From contig JAOAPB010000058.1 of assembly GCA_025462645.1 (NCBI GenBank), positions 53,953-117,952 of the forward strand: a stretch of 64,000 nucleotides of DNA. The letters are read 5' to 3'. Each line of letters starts with the position of its first letter. Position 1 is the first letter of the stretch. This DNA is from Edaphobacter sp. (GTDB lineage: Bacteria > Acidobacteriota > Terriglobia > Terriglobales > Acidobacteriaceae). Under the pieces are notes generated by a model. It had not been told where the DNA came from. It searched no databases and saw only the letters and a list, made by a program, of their open reading frames with translations. Below are positions 35,591-44,169 of this stretch, one piece after another. The translations under genes were made by a program, and so were the position numbers.

Positions 35591-37285
35591 ATGCTGCTGG
35601 AATTGAGCGCGGAAAACTATGCTGTGATCGACCGTGCGGTCGCTACCTTCGGGCTCGGGTTGAACCTGCTGACCGGGGAGACGGGCGCGGGCAAGTCCAT
35701 CTTGATCGATGCGCTTGCGCTGCTGCTTGGGGGAAAGGCATCGGCCGATGTGGTTCGGCATGGAGCCGAGAAGGCTGTTGTGGGATGTGTCTTCGAGTTG
35801 ACTCCCGGAGCGGCGGCGATTCTCGATGCGAACGGGATCGATTGTGAGGCAGACCATGTTTTATTGCGGCGCGAGATTGCGGCGAACGGCAAGGGGCGCG
35901 TGTTTGTCAATAACCAGCCTGCGACGGTAGGGGTTTTGCGCCAGCTCGCTCCAGAGCTTGCCCTGGTTCACTCGCAGGGAGAGACGATGACCTCATTCGA
36001 TCAGACGCAGCAACGGACGCTGCTGGATCGATTTGGCGGTGTGACGACGGAGGCTGTCGCAGAGACGTTTGCTGCGTGGCGGGCAACTACGAGCAGACTG
36101 GAAGAGCTGCAATCCGCCGAGCAGGATCGCCTGCGGATGGCCGATCTGTGGCGCTTTCAGAGCAGGGAGATCGAGCAGGCCGCACTGGTTGCCGAGGATG
36201 AGGACGTCCAGCTTGAAGCGGAGAAGCGCGTGCTGGGGAACGCTGAGAAGCTCTACACCGCGGCGATGAGCGCGCACGATTCACTGTATGAATCGGAGAG
36301 CTCGGCGGAGACGACGCTGGGCGCGGCTTTGAAGCATCTGGAAGAGCTGGCCAGGTATGACAACCGTTTTCAGGAGCCCGCACAGCAGTTGGCAGCGGCA
36401 AAGGCGATTGTCGAGGATGTGGATGCCGAAGTTCGCGACTTCGCCGATAACATCAACGCCGCTCCGGGCCGACTGGAGGAGATCGAGGATCGGCTGGCGG
36501 CGCTCGATCGGCTGAAGCGCAAGTATGGGCAGACGCTGGCCGAGGTGATCGCGTTTGGTGCAGAGGCGACGCGCAAGCTCGCAGAGATCGAGAACAGGGA
36601 TGCCCTGCTGGTGGAGTTGAAGGCCAAGGAGGTTCAGGATGCTGCTGTCTATCAGGCTGCCGCGACGCAGCTCAGCGCCAGCCGGGCAGATGCGGCGAAG
36701 CGTCTGGAGAAGCTGGCCGAGGCGCAGATCAACGACCTGGCGATGAGCACGCGCTTCAAGATTCGCGTCGCTATGGAGCAATCTCCGGCGAGTTGGACCG
36801 CGCATGGATGGGACCAGGTGGAGTGCCTGATTGCGACGAATGCGGGTGAGCCGCTGAAGCCGCTGCACGAGATTGCATCAGGCGGCGAGATGTCGCGGGT
36901 GATGCTGGCGCTGAAGGTGACGGTGGAGGAGGGAGCAGCGGGCGGGGCGGGGAGGAAGAAGAGGTCGGTTCTGCCGCGGACGCTGGTCTTCGACGAGATC
37001 GATATCGGCATTGGCGGAAGGGCGGCCGAGGCTGTTGGGCGCAAACTCAAGACCCTGTCCAGAGGCCAACAGGTTCTCTGTATTACGCATCTTCCTCAAA
37101 TTGCGGCGTTTGGGGATCAGCATTTCCTGATCGAGAAGACGGAGAAGCGAGGGCGTACCCAGACAGAGGTTCGACGCATGGAGGATAGCGAGCGCACGCA
37201 AGAGATAGCCCGTATGCTCAGCGGCGCGAAGCTGACCGAGACCAGCCTGAAACACGCCGAGCATTTGATCGAAAGCAGCCGATAA
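35591..37285 (+). CDS. recN: DNA repair ATPase RecN
   Basis: A 564-residue SMC-like protein. The Walker A box is GETGAGKSILIDALALLLGG near residue 30; the coiled-coil arms run from about 150 to 350; the C-terminal half has the ABC signature ASGGEMSRVMLALK, Walker B TLVFDEIDIGIGG and the H-loop CITHLPQIAAFGDQHF. RecN binds DNA ends and bridges them during double-strand-break repair. The ATG at 35591 is used because it gives the standard MLLELSAENYAVID start, with TGAGG upstream. Confidence 0.94.
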   Translation: MLLELSAENYAVIDRAVATFGLGLNLLTGETGAGKSILIDALALLLGGKASADVVRHGAEKAVVGCVFELTPGAAAILDANGIDCEADHVLLRREIAANGKGRVFVNNQPATVGVLRQLAPELALVHSQGETMTSFDQTQQRTLLDRFGGVTTEAVAETFAAWRATTSRLEELQSAEQDRLRMADLWRFQSREIEQAALVAEDEDVQLEAEKRVLGNAEKLYTAAMSAHDSLYESESSAETTLGAALKHLEELARYDNRFQEPAQQLAAAKAIVEDVDAEVRDFADNINAAPGRLEEIEDRLAALDRLKRKYGQTLAEVIAFGAEATRKLAEIENRDALLVELKAKEVQDAAVYQAAATQLSASRADAAKRLEKLAEAQINDLAMSTRFKIRVAMEQSPASWTAHGWDQVECLIATNAGEPLKPLHEIASGGEMSRVMLALKVTVEEGAAGGAGRKKRSVLPRTLVFDEIDIGIGGRAAEAVGRKLKTLSRGQQVLCITHLPQIAAFGDQHFLIEKTEKRGRTQTEVRRMEDSERTQEIARMLSGAKLTETSLKHAEHLIESSR

Positions 37286-37350
37286 CCGCGCATCTCCGTC
37301 AGGATTGACGGCATCCGACTAGAAGAAGCCGGTTCCAGGAGGATGAAAGC

Positions 37351-37497
37351 ATGTCCACAAAGAAATGCGCGAAGGAAGGTTGCAACTGCATGGCGCCGGA
37401 GGGGCAGAAGTTTTGTTCGCCTCAGTGCAAAGATACGAAGAACCTGATGACCCTGGAGTGCCATTGTGGCCATCCAGGTTGCTCGCAGAAGCTTTAG
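37351..37497 (+). CDS. Bacterial metallothionein-like protein
   Basis: A 48-residue protein, short enough to be missed by gene finders. Eight cysteines lie at 6, 11, 13, 22, 26, 37, 39 and 44, with histidines at 38 and 41: KKCAKEGCNC, KFCSPQC and ECHCGHPGC. This spacing (CxxxxCxC, FCxxxC, CxCGHxxC) matches the prokaryotic metallothionein family typified by SmtA, which binds Zn, Cd or Cu in thiolate clusters. GGAGGATGAAAGC precedes the ATG and a strong terminator follows, so it is a complete unit 65 bases after recN. Confidence 0.82.
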   Translation: MSTKKCAKEGCNCMAPEGQKFCSPQCKDTKNLMTLECHCGHPGCSQKL

Positions 37498-37502
37498 TCA
37501 AC

Positions 37503-37540
37503 AGAAAGGCCTTCTCCTCGGCAGGAAGAAGGCCTTTCTG
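37503..37540 (+). terminator. Terminator after the metallothionein gene
   Basis: AGAAAGGCCTTCT (37503-37515) pairs perfectly with AGAAGGCCTTTCT (37527-37539). The T-run is short, but the 13-bp stem is strong. Confidence 0.7.
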
Positions 37541-37643
37541 CGTCTCCGAGGTCGCCCGTGGACTATTAGGGTTCAATGCAATAGGCCAATAGCGGATGCA
37601 CCAGAGATGGTTCAATTTCGTGCCGAAGGGCAGTCATACGCGG

Positions 37644-37657
37644 TATACTTATATACG
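37644..37657 (+). promoter_or_regulatory. Candidate leaderless promoter of ispH
   Basis: TATACT at 37644-37649 stands only 7 bases before the GTG start at 37657, with no Shine-Dalgarno sequence. If it is the -10 box, transcription would start at or next to the start codon. The -35 region is weak. Confidence 0.4.
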
Positions 37658-38673
37658 TGACTACAACGATATTTGACAACACCGCTATTAGCGAAGGCGG
37701 TAATACCACGACGAAAACAAAGCGCGTTCTCCTCCTCAAGCCTCGCGGCTTCTGCGCTGGCGTTGTGAGAGCCATCGATATCGTCCAGATTGCCCTGGAC
37801 ACGTTCGGCGCCCCAATCTATGTTCGCAAAGAGATTGTGCACAACAGCTATGTCGTGACCGACCTGGCGAAGAAGGGCGCAATCTTTGTGAATGAGCTGG
37901 ATGAGGTCCCAGAGGGAGCACGGGTGATCTATTCGGCTCATGGGGTTTCGCCGGCGGTTCGAGAGCGGGCGAAGGAGCGCGGCCTTAAGGTGGTAGATGC
38001 GACCTGTCCGTTGGTAACGAAGGTTCACGTTGAGGCGATCAAGTTTGCCAAACAGGGTTACTCCCTGGTGCTGGTGGGTCACCGGGATCACGAAGAGGTC
38101 GAGGGAACGCAGGGTGAAGCTCCCGATGTGACACAGGTGGTCTCGACGGTCCAGGAGGTTGAGGCGCTGGTGGTTCCCGATCCAAACAAGGTTGCTTACC
38201 TGACGCAGACGACGCTCTCGCTGGACGAGGCGCGTTACATGATCGAGGCGCTCAAGCGGAAGTTTCCGAATATCGTGGGACCGCATGCGCAAGACATCTG
38301 CTATGCGACGGAGAATCGCCAGACGGCAGTGAAAAACGTGGCTCATGGCGCAGACCTGGTACTAGTTGTCGGTTCGCGCAACAGCTCGAACTCCAATCGC
38401 CTGGTTGAAGTTTCGAAGAATCTCGATACAAACTCCTATTTGATTGATACGGCCGATGCCATTCAGCCGGAGTGGCTGACTGGCGTCGATACCGTAGCTG
38501 TGACTGCCGGTGCATCCGCTCCGGAGGTTCTGGTGAAGGACGTCGTCGAGTACTTGCAGACGATGGGATATGGTTCGGTTGACGAAGTTGAAGTGATGCC
38601 GGAAAACGTACGCTTCGGTTTACCTCCGGAGATCGTCCAAGCTATTGCATCCGCTCCTCCGGTAGCCCGGTAG
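37657..38673 (+). CDS. ispH: 4-hydroxy-3-methylbut-2-enyl diphosphate reductase
   Basis: A 338-residue iron-sulfur enzyme, the last step of the MEP pathway, giving IPP and DMAPP. The three cluster ligands are Cys33 in RGFCAGV, Cys117 in DATCPLV and Cys215 in DICYATENRQ; HNSYVV and SAHGVSP contribute the two histidines of the active site. The GTG start agrees with an N-terminal extension of about 20 polar residues. It opens the hopanoid cluster and would feed isoprenoid units to squalene. The next gene, shc, begins 32 bases later. Confidence 0.95.
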   Translation: MTTTIFDNTAISEGGNTTTKTKRVLLLKPRGFCAGVVRAIDIVQIALDTFGAPIYVRKEIVHNSYVVTDLAKKGAIFVNELDEVPEGARVIYSAHGVSPAVRERAKERGLKVVDATCPLVTKVHVEAIKFAKQGYSLVLVGHRDHEEVEGTQGEAPDVTQVVSTVQEVEALVVPDPNKVAYLTQTTLSLDEARYMIEALKRKFPNIVGPHAQDICYATENRQTAVKNVAHGADLVLVVGSRNSSNSNRLVEVSKNLDTNSYLIDTADAIQPEWLTGVDTVAVTAGASAPEVLVKDVVEYLQTMGYGSVDEVEVMPENVRFGLPPEIVQAIASAPPVAR

Positions 38674-38705
38674 GCGCATAGATTCAATCAGAGAGTTTGT
38701 CGTAC

Positions 38706-40739
38706 ATGAGTAAATCTTCAAGTAATCCGAAGACGGTCACGCAGTCTGCGCAGCCGCGCTTCGGGCGGATGGATCTGGGCCTGGAGTATGTAACAGAGGG
38801 TATCGCCCGGGCGAGGGACTGGCTGCTGGGTTTGCAGCATCCGGATGGATACTGGTGCGGCGAGCTGGAAGCCGACTCCATGTTGGAGTCCGACTACATC
38901 TTCATGCACGTCCTGTTGGGTACGGGGGATCGTGGCCGGATGGAGCGCGCGGTCAACGAGATCGTTCGGCACCAGAATGAAGACGGCGGATGGAGTAACT
39001 ATCCGAATGGGCCATCGAATATCTCGCTTGGCGTGAAGGCCTATTTTGCGTTGAAGCTGATGGGATGGTCGCCAGATCATCCGGTGATGGTGAAGGCCCG
39101 CAACTGGGTTCTGGCCAATGGCGGTGTGACGGAGTGCAATACCTTTACCAAGATCTATCTGTGCTTCATGGGGCAGTACGAGTACGATGCCGTGCCGGCG
39201 GTTCCGCCTGAGATCGTTCTGTTTCCAAAGTGGTGCTACTTCAATATCTATGAGATTTCGTCGTGGTCTCGGGCGATCCTCGTGCCGTTGTCGATCGCTT
39301 ATGCGAAGAAGCCATTCAAGAAGATTCCACCGGAGCAGGGAATCGACGAGCTCTTTGTCGGTGGGCGCAAGAATGCCCATCTGCATTTGAAGTGGGATAA
39401 GAAGCGCATTCTTGGCTGGAGAAATATCTTCCTTGGACTCGATCGCATCGCGCACTGGGCGGAACGGGTACATATCCGTCCGTTACGCAAGGTCGCCTTG
39501 CGGAAGGCAGAGAAGTGGATGCTGGAGCGCTTCGAGAAATCAGATGGTCTCGGCGCTATCTATCCGGCCATGTTGAATGCGATCATTGCGCTCTTCTGCC
39601 TGGGCTATACCGTCGACGATCCTCAGCTCATTCGCGCGATGGATGAGTTTGAGAAACTTGGCATCGATAATCCAGAGGGAGAACCGCATTATCCGACACC
39701 GACGTTTCGCATGCAGCCTTGCGTGTCGCCGGTATGGGATACGGCGCAGGCGGTCTATGCGTTGGGCGAGGCCGGGGTTTCCAAGACTGATCCTTGCATG
39801 GTGAAGGCAGCGGATTGGCTCCTCGCCAAGGAGGTTCGGCAGAAGGGGGACTGGGCGGTGAAGGTGCCCAATGTCCAGCCGGGCGGGTGGTACTTCGAGT
39901 TTAACAATGAGTTTTATCCGGATGTGGATGATTCCGCGCAGGTTTTGCTTGCCTTGAACTGCGTGACCCACCCTCGGGAACGCAATCAGCACGATGTATC
40001 GCAGAGAGCCCTGGACTGGATCTTTGCGATGCAGTGCAAGAACGGTGGATGGGCCAGCTTCGATCGCGACAACACGAAGATGATCTTCCAGTACATCCCC
40101 TTCGCTGACCATAACGCGATGCTCGACCCACCGACGGTGGATATTACCGGGCGCATCCTCGAGATGCTGGCGAACTATGGCTATGACCGCCGCGATAAGC
40201 GGGTGGAGAAGGCAATCCAGTTTGTTTTGAAAGAACAGGAGCCGGACGGAAGCTGGTTTGGCCGCTGGGGCGTCAATTACCTGTACGGCACGTTTCTTGT
40301 GCTGCGGGGCCTGGAGGCCATGGGCATGTGGAATCATGAGCCCGCGATTCAACAGGCCGCGGAGTGGATTCGCATGGTGCAGAATGCCGATGGCGGATGG
40401 GGCGAGACGTGCGGCAGCTACGACGATCCCTCGACTCGCGGTATCGGCCCGAGCACGCCATCGCAGACGGCGTGGGCTGTTCTTGGCCTGCTTGCGGCTG
40501 GCGATACGAGAAGTGACTCCGTGGCCAAAGGGATTCGCTGGCTCATCGAGAAGCAGAGGGAAGACGGGAATTGGGATGAGTCTGCGGACGGGCGCAACAA
40601 TGAGGCGACCTATACCGGAACGGGCTTCCCGCGGGTGTTCTACCTCGCCTATCACCTGTATCGGGACTACTTCCCGCTGCTGGCCCTGACGACATATAAG
40701 CGCGCAATGGAGAAGGAAGCTGAAGAAGCCGCAGCGTAG
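38706..40739 (+). CDS. shc: Squalene-hopene cyclase
   Basis: A 677-residue class II terpene cyclase that folds squalene into hopene or hopanol at the membrane. The protonating acid motif reads DVDDSA (Asp406-Val-Asp408-Asp409), a Ser variant of the usual DxDDTA. Several QW repeats are visible: HPDGYWCGE, QNEDGGWSNY, CKNGGWASF, QEPDGSWFGRW, QNADGGWGET and QREDGNWDES, plus GTGFPRVFYLAYHLYRDYFP at the C terminus. The length and order are normal. The symbol shc is equivalent to hpnF. Confidence 0.96.
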   Translation: MSKSSSNPKTVTQSAQPRFGRMDLGLEYVTEGIARARDWLLGLQHPDGYWCGELEADSMLESDYIFMHVLLGTGDRGRMERAVNEIVRHQNEDGGWSNYPNGPSNISLGVKAYFALKLMGWSPDHPVMVKARNWVLANGGVTECNTFTKIYLCFMGQYEYDAVPAVPPEIVLFPKWCYFNIYEISSWSRAILVPLSIAYAKKPFKKIPPEQGIDELFVGGRKNAHLHLKWDKKRILGWRNIFLGLDRIAHWAERVHIRPLRKVALRKAEKWMLERFEKSDGLGAIYPAMLNAIIALFCLGYTVDDPQLIRAMDEFEKLGIDNPEGEPHYPTPTFRMQPCVSPVWDTAQAVYALGEAGVSKTDPCMVKAADWLLAKEVRQKGDWAVKVPNVQPGGWYFEFNNEFYPDVDDSAQVLLALNCVTHPRERNQHDVSQRALDWIFAMQCKNGGWASFDRDNTKMIFQYIPFADHNAMLDPPTVDITGRILEMLANYGYDRRDKRVEKAIQFVLKEQEPDGSWFGRWGVNYLYGTFLVLRGLEAMGMWNHEPAIQQAAEWIRMVQNADGGWGETCGSYDDPSTRGIGPSTPSQTAWAVLGLLAAGDTRSDSVAKGIRWLIEKQREDGNWDESADGRNNEATYTGTGFPRVFYLAYHLYRDYFPLLALTTYKRAMEKEAEEAAA

Positions 40740-40797
40740 CGGTTGTTTCCGCAGCGGCGTGACCGTTGCGCATATTTTTTGATGGAGGAGACATCGG

Positions 40798-41940
40798 ATG
40801 GCAGTGCCAGTCTCGCAAGCCTGGACGGTTGCAACGTATGTTTTGAAGCAGAAGATCATGGGCCGGAAGAAGTATCCGCTCGTACTGATGCTGGAGCCGC
40901 TGTTCCGCTGCAATCTGGCATGTGCCGGCTGCGGCAAGATCCAGTATCCGGCACATATTCTGAAGGCGGAGCTCACGCCTGAGGATTGCTTCAATGCGGT
41001 AGAGGAGTGTGGGACACCGATGGTGGCCATCCCCGGTGGTGAGCCGCTGCTGCATCCGCAGATGCCGGAGATCGTCGCTGGTCTGGTTGCGCGGAAGAAG
41101 TACGTCTACATGTGCACCAATGCGCTTCTGCTGAAGGAGAAGCTGCACCTCTTCAAGCCGAGCAAGTATCTCTCGTTTTCGGTTCATGTGGATGGACAGC
41201 GGGAGCACCATGACTTCTCCGTCTGCCGTGAGGGCGGTTACGACATTGCGATGGAGGGCGTTCGGGCTGCGGTCGACGCTGGTTTCCGCGTGACGACGAA
41301 CACGACACTGTTCGACGGCGCCGATCCGAACAGCGTTCGCGCTCACTTCGATGAGTTGATGGTAGCTGGGGTCGAGAGCATGATGGTCTCGCCTGGATAT
41401 ACGTATGACAAGGCTCCTGACCAGAAGCACTTTCTTGGCCGGGCGCGCTCGAAGAAGCTCTTCCGGTCGATTCTCTCGAACCGCAAGAAGACCTGGCGCT
41501 TCAATGCCTCGCCCATCTTCATGGAGTTTCTGATGGGCAAGAAAGATCTCACCTGCACACCTTGGGGGATGCCGACGTTCAGCATCTTCGGTTGGCAGAA
41601 GCCCTGCTACCTGTTGCAGGATGGCTATGCAGACAGCTTCAAGGAGCTGATGGAGACGGTGCAGTGGTCGAACTATGGCACCGAGAGCGGGAATCCGCAG
41701 TGCGCCAATTGCATGGTTCACTCCGGCTATGAGGCAAGTGGTGTGAACTACACCTTTGGCTCGATCAAAGGGCTGCTGCAGACGGCGAAGGCGATCTTCT
41801 TCAGCAAGTATGAGGATGAGGGCGCGATGAAGCTTTTGAATGAGTGGAAGCCTGCCCACAACGGGCCGCTGGTTCAGATTGCAACCCCATCTGCGACTTC
41901 GCAGGGAGCAACAGAGCTACAGGGAGTCTCAGGAGACTAG
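40798..41940 (+). CDS. hpnH: Adenosyl-hopene transferase, radical SAM
   Basis: A 380-residue radical SAM protein with the cluster motif CNLACAGC (Cys38, Cys42, Cys45), GGEPLLHPQ (the GGE SAM-binding turn) and YLSFSVHVDG. The C-terminal part with PCYLLQDGYADSFKEL and CANCMVHSGYEASGV is the HpnH-specific region. It joins a 5'-deoxyadenosyl radical to hopene to make adenosylhopane, the first C35 hopanoid. It follows shc by 58 bases and precedes an unnamed gene by 2 bases. Confidence 0.95.
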   Translation: MAVPVSQAWTVATYVLKQKIMGRKKYPLVLMLEPLFRCNLACAGCGKIQYPAHILKAELTPEDCFNAVEECGTPMVAIPGGEPLLHPQMPEIVAGLVARKKYVYMCTNALLLKEKLHLFKPSKYLSFSVHVDGQREHHDFSVCREGGYDIAMEGVRAAVDAGFRVTTNTTLFDGADPNSVRAHFDELMVAGVESMMVSPGYTYDKAPDQKHFLGRARSKKLFRSILSNRKKTWRFNASPIFMEFLMGKKDLTCTPWGMPTFSIFGWQKPCYLLQDGYADSFKELMETVQWSNYGTESGNPQCANCMVHSGYEASGVNYTFGSIKGLLQTAKAIFFSKYEDEGAMKLLNEWKPAHNGPLVQIATPSATSQGATELQGVSGD

Positions 41941-41942
41941 TT

Positions 41943-42389
41943 ATGGCGACCGAGGCACAGGAAGCGGCGAAGCTGGAACAGTTGGCGCATGTCAATCCCG
42001 ATGAGATCGAAGTCGCGGCGGGTCGGGAGCGCGAGCAACTTGAGGGTTGGGTTCCCGAGCTGGCGAGCGAGACCGAGGTTCGTGAGGCGCTGGAAAAGGC
42101 GTTCGACTATCGGGGCGACGTTACCATCACGCGCAAGGACGGATCGAAGGTCGAAGGATACCTCTTTGATCGTCGTTCAGGTTCTTCACTCAGCGACTCG
42201 TTTGTACGCATCATCCCGACAAACTCGCAGACAAAGGTTAACGTGACGTATGCGGATATCGCTGCTCTGGCTTTCACTGGCAGGGATACGGCTGCGGGCA
42301 AGACCTTCGAGGCGTGGGTCAAGAAGTATTGGGCCAAGAAGGCAGCAGGCGAGCAGAATATCCAGATCGAACCTGAAAAGCTGGACTGA
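41943..42389 (+). CDS. Conserved hypothetical protein inside the hopanoid operon
   Basis: A 148-residue soluble protein with no signal or membrane segment. The N-terminal third is Glu/Ala-rich and likely helical (EAQEAAKLEQLAHVNPDEIE). The C-terminal part has a small beta-barrel look: GDVTITRKDGSKVEGYLFDR, then VRIIPTNSQTKVNVTYADI, and ends AFTGRDTAAGKTFEAWVKKY. The beta part resembles an Sm/WYL-like or PilZ-like barrel, but I do not recognise the family. The ATG lies two bases after hpnH, with GGAG upstream, so it is translated as part of the operon. A role in hopanoid metabolism is inferred only from position. Confidence 0.75.
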   Translation: MATEAQEAAKLEQLAHVNPDEIEVAAGREREQLEGWVPELASETEVREALEKAFDYRGDVTITRKDGSKVEGYLFDRRSGSSLSDSFVRIIPTNSQTKVNVTYADIAALAFTGRDTAAGKTFEAWVKKYWAKKAAGEQNIQIEPEKLD

Positions 42390-42481
42390 TCTCGTTTCGG
42401 AACGCAATGCTCTGGACATCGTAGGCATATTCGGCGATTCATGAAGTGCGTCTGCATCAGGCATCTAGAGAAAGAGCGATA

Positions 42482-43492
42482 GTGCGCGTATTTATTACGG
42501 GAGCGACGGGCTTTGTCGGTGGCCATGTGGCCAGGAGATATGCCGATGAAGGTGCGAGCCTTCGATTGCTTACGCGACAGACCAGCCGGCTGGATTCGCT
42601 CTCAGGAATTGACGCCGAGATGGTGAAAGGTGATTTGCGTGAGCCGGAGAAGCTGCGCTCGGCGCTGATGGGATGCGATGCTCTGGTTCATGTCGCGGCA
42701 GACTATCGGTTGTGGGTGCGTGATCCGGAACAGATGTACGCTGCGAATATAGATGGGACGCGAGAGCTTCTCAAGCTGGCACGCGAGGTTGGAGTGCAAC
42801 GTGTCGTCTATACGTCGAGCGTTGCGACGATGGGCTTCAAGTCGGACGGATCTATTGTGGATGAAGAGACGCCTGTTTCGCTCGCGGATATGATTGGTCA
42901 CTATAAACGGTCGAAGTATCTTGGGGAGCAGGAGGCCATTCAGGCTGCGAGGGCAGGGCAGTATGTGATGATCTTGAATCCCACTACACCGATAGGCCCG
43001 GGAGATGCCAAGCCTACACCTACAGGCAGAATCATCGTCGACTTTTTGAACAAGAAGTTTCCCGCTTATGTCGATACCGGACTGAATCTCGTCGATGTCG
43101 CTGAGGTCGCACGTATGCATGTTGTCGCGCTGGATCGTGGTGTTCCCGGCGAGAGGTACATACTTGGTGGAGAGAACCTGACGTTGAAGCAGATTCTCGA
43201 CCGGATGTCCGCGATCACCGGGTTGCCGTCGCCGACCATGAAGGTCCCTCATGCCGTTGCCATGGCCTTCGCCTTCTTCGATGAGACGATTACAGGCAAG
43301 CTGTTGGGCAAGGAGCCGCGAGCCACCGTGGAGGCTGTTCGTATGGGGAAGAAGATGATGTTTGCCTCTTCGAAGAAGGCTGAACGAGAGCTTGGGTTTC
43401 AAGTGCTGCCAATCTATAACGCAATGCGGTCCGCTATCGAGTGGTTTATCGCAAACGGCTACGCTCCTGCGTATGGCAGATCTGTTTCATGA
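42482..43492 (+). CDS. hpnA: Hopanoid-associated NAD-dependent epimerase/dehydratase
   Basis: A 336-residue extended-SDR protein with the Rossmann motif VFITGATGFVGGHVARRYAD, the catalytic YKRSK (Tyr-x-x-x-Lys) and LNPTTPIGPGDAKPTPTGRI, which is characteristic of HpnA. The GTG at 42482 gives the normal start RVFITG; a GTG at 42446 would add 12 residues. HpnA is conserved in hopanoid operons but its reaction is not firmly known; a role in modifying the sugar-like side chain has been proposed. Its stop overlaps the hpnG start (ATGA). Confidence 0.92.
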   Translation: MRVFITGATGFVGGHVARRYADEGASLRLLTRQTSRLDSLSGIDAEMVKGDLREPEKLRSALMGCDALVHVAADYRLWVRDPEQMYAANIDGTRELLKLAREVGVQRVVYTSSVATMGFKSDGSIVDEETPVSLADMIGHYKRSKYLGEQEAIQAARAGQYVMILNPTTPIGPGDAKPTPTGRIIVDFLNKKFPAYVDTGLNLVDVAEVARMHVVALDRGVPGERYILGGENLTLKQILDRMSAITGLPSPTMKVPHAVAMAFAFFDETITGKLLGKEPRATVEAVRMGKKMMFASSKKAERELGFQVLPIYNAMRSAIEWFIANGYAPAYGRSVS

Positions 43493-44169
43493 AGGAGTGC
43501 CCCGCCATCATTGCCGCTTTGCCGAGAGAGGTCGCGCCTCTGGTTCGCGGTTGGCAGGAGCACAGATTGCCCGGGAAAATTGTCCTGTACACCAATGATT
43601 TCGCTGTCGTTGCCTGTGCCGGCATGGGAGCGGCGCGTGCAACCCTTGCGGTACAGGCGGCCATGTCTTTTAAGCCGGTGAGCAGCTTGCTCTCCATTGG
43701 TCTCGCTGGAGCCTGTGATCCGAAGTTGCAAGTGGGAGAGATTGTTACAGCGGGTGTGGTCGTGGATACGCAGACTGGTGAACGATTTGGTGACGTGGAG
43801 TCCAAGCAGGTGCTGGTCAGCACTTCGACTATTGCCAGCGTAAAGGAAAAGTTGCGGCTCTATACATCCTATGGTGCAAGCGCAGTTGATATGGAAGCTG
43901 CTACCGTTGCCCGGATCGCGCAGGCACATAGCTTGAAGTTCCACGCGATCAAGGTCATCTCCGATGACGCAACGTTCGAGTTACAGGAACTCGGTCGATT
44001 TGCTACCCATGATGGTCAATTCAGGGAGGCAGCCTTTGCTGCTCATGCTGCGGTTCGCCCGCACCTATGGTCGAAATTGTTCCAACTTGCGGGCAACAGC
44101 AAGCGGGCGCTTCAGTCCCTTACGGCGGAGCTCGAATCGCAGCTAGACTGGTATAGACAGAGAGGTTGA
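43489..44169 (+). CDS. hpnG: Hopanoid-associated nucleoside phosphorylase
   Basis: A 226-residue member of the purine-nucleoside phosphorylase / MTA-SAH nucleosidase superfamily: IAALPREVAPLVRGW at the start, LLSIGLAGACDPKLQVGEIV in the middle and AVDMEAATVARIA (the VDMEAA ribose-binding motif). HpnG cleaves adenine from adenosylhopane to give (phospho)ribosylhopane. It starts in a 4-base overlap with hpnA and ends in a 4-base overlap with the dehydrogenase, so the three are tightly coupled. Confidence 0.9.
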   Translation: MKECPAIIAALPREVAPLVRGWQEHRLPGKIVLYTNDFAVVACAGMGAARATLAVQAAMSFKPVSSLLSIGLAGACDPKLQVGEIVTAGVVVDTQTGERFGDVESKQVLVSTSTIASVKEKLRLYTSYGASAVDMEAATVARIAQAHSLKFHAIKVISDDATFELQELGRFATHDGQFREAAFAAHAAVRPHLWSKLFQLAGNSKRALQSLTAELESQLDWYRQRG

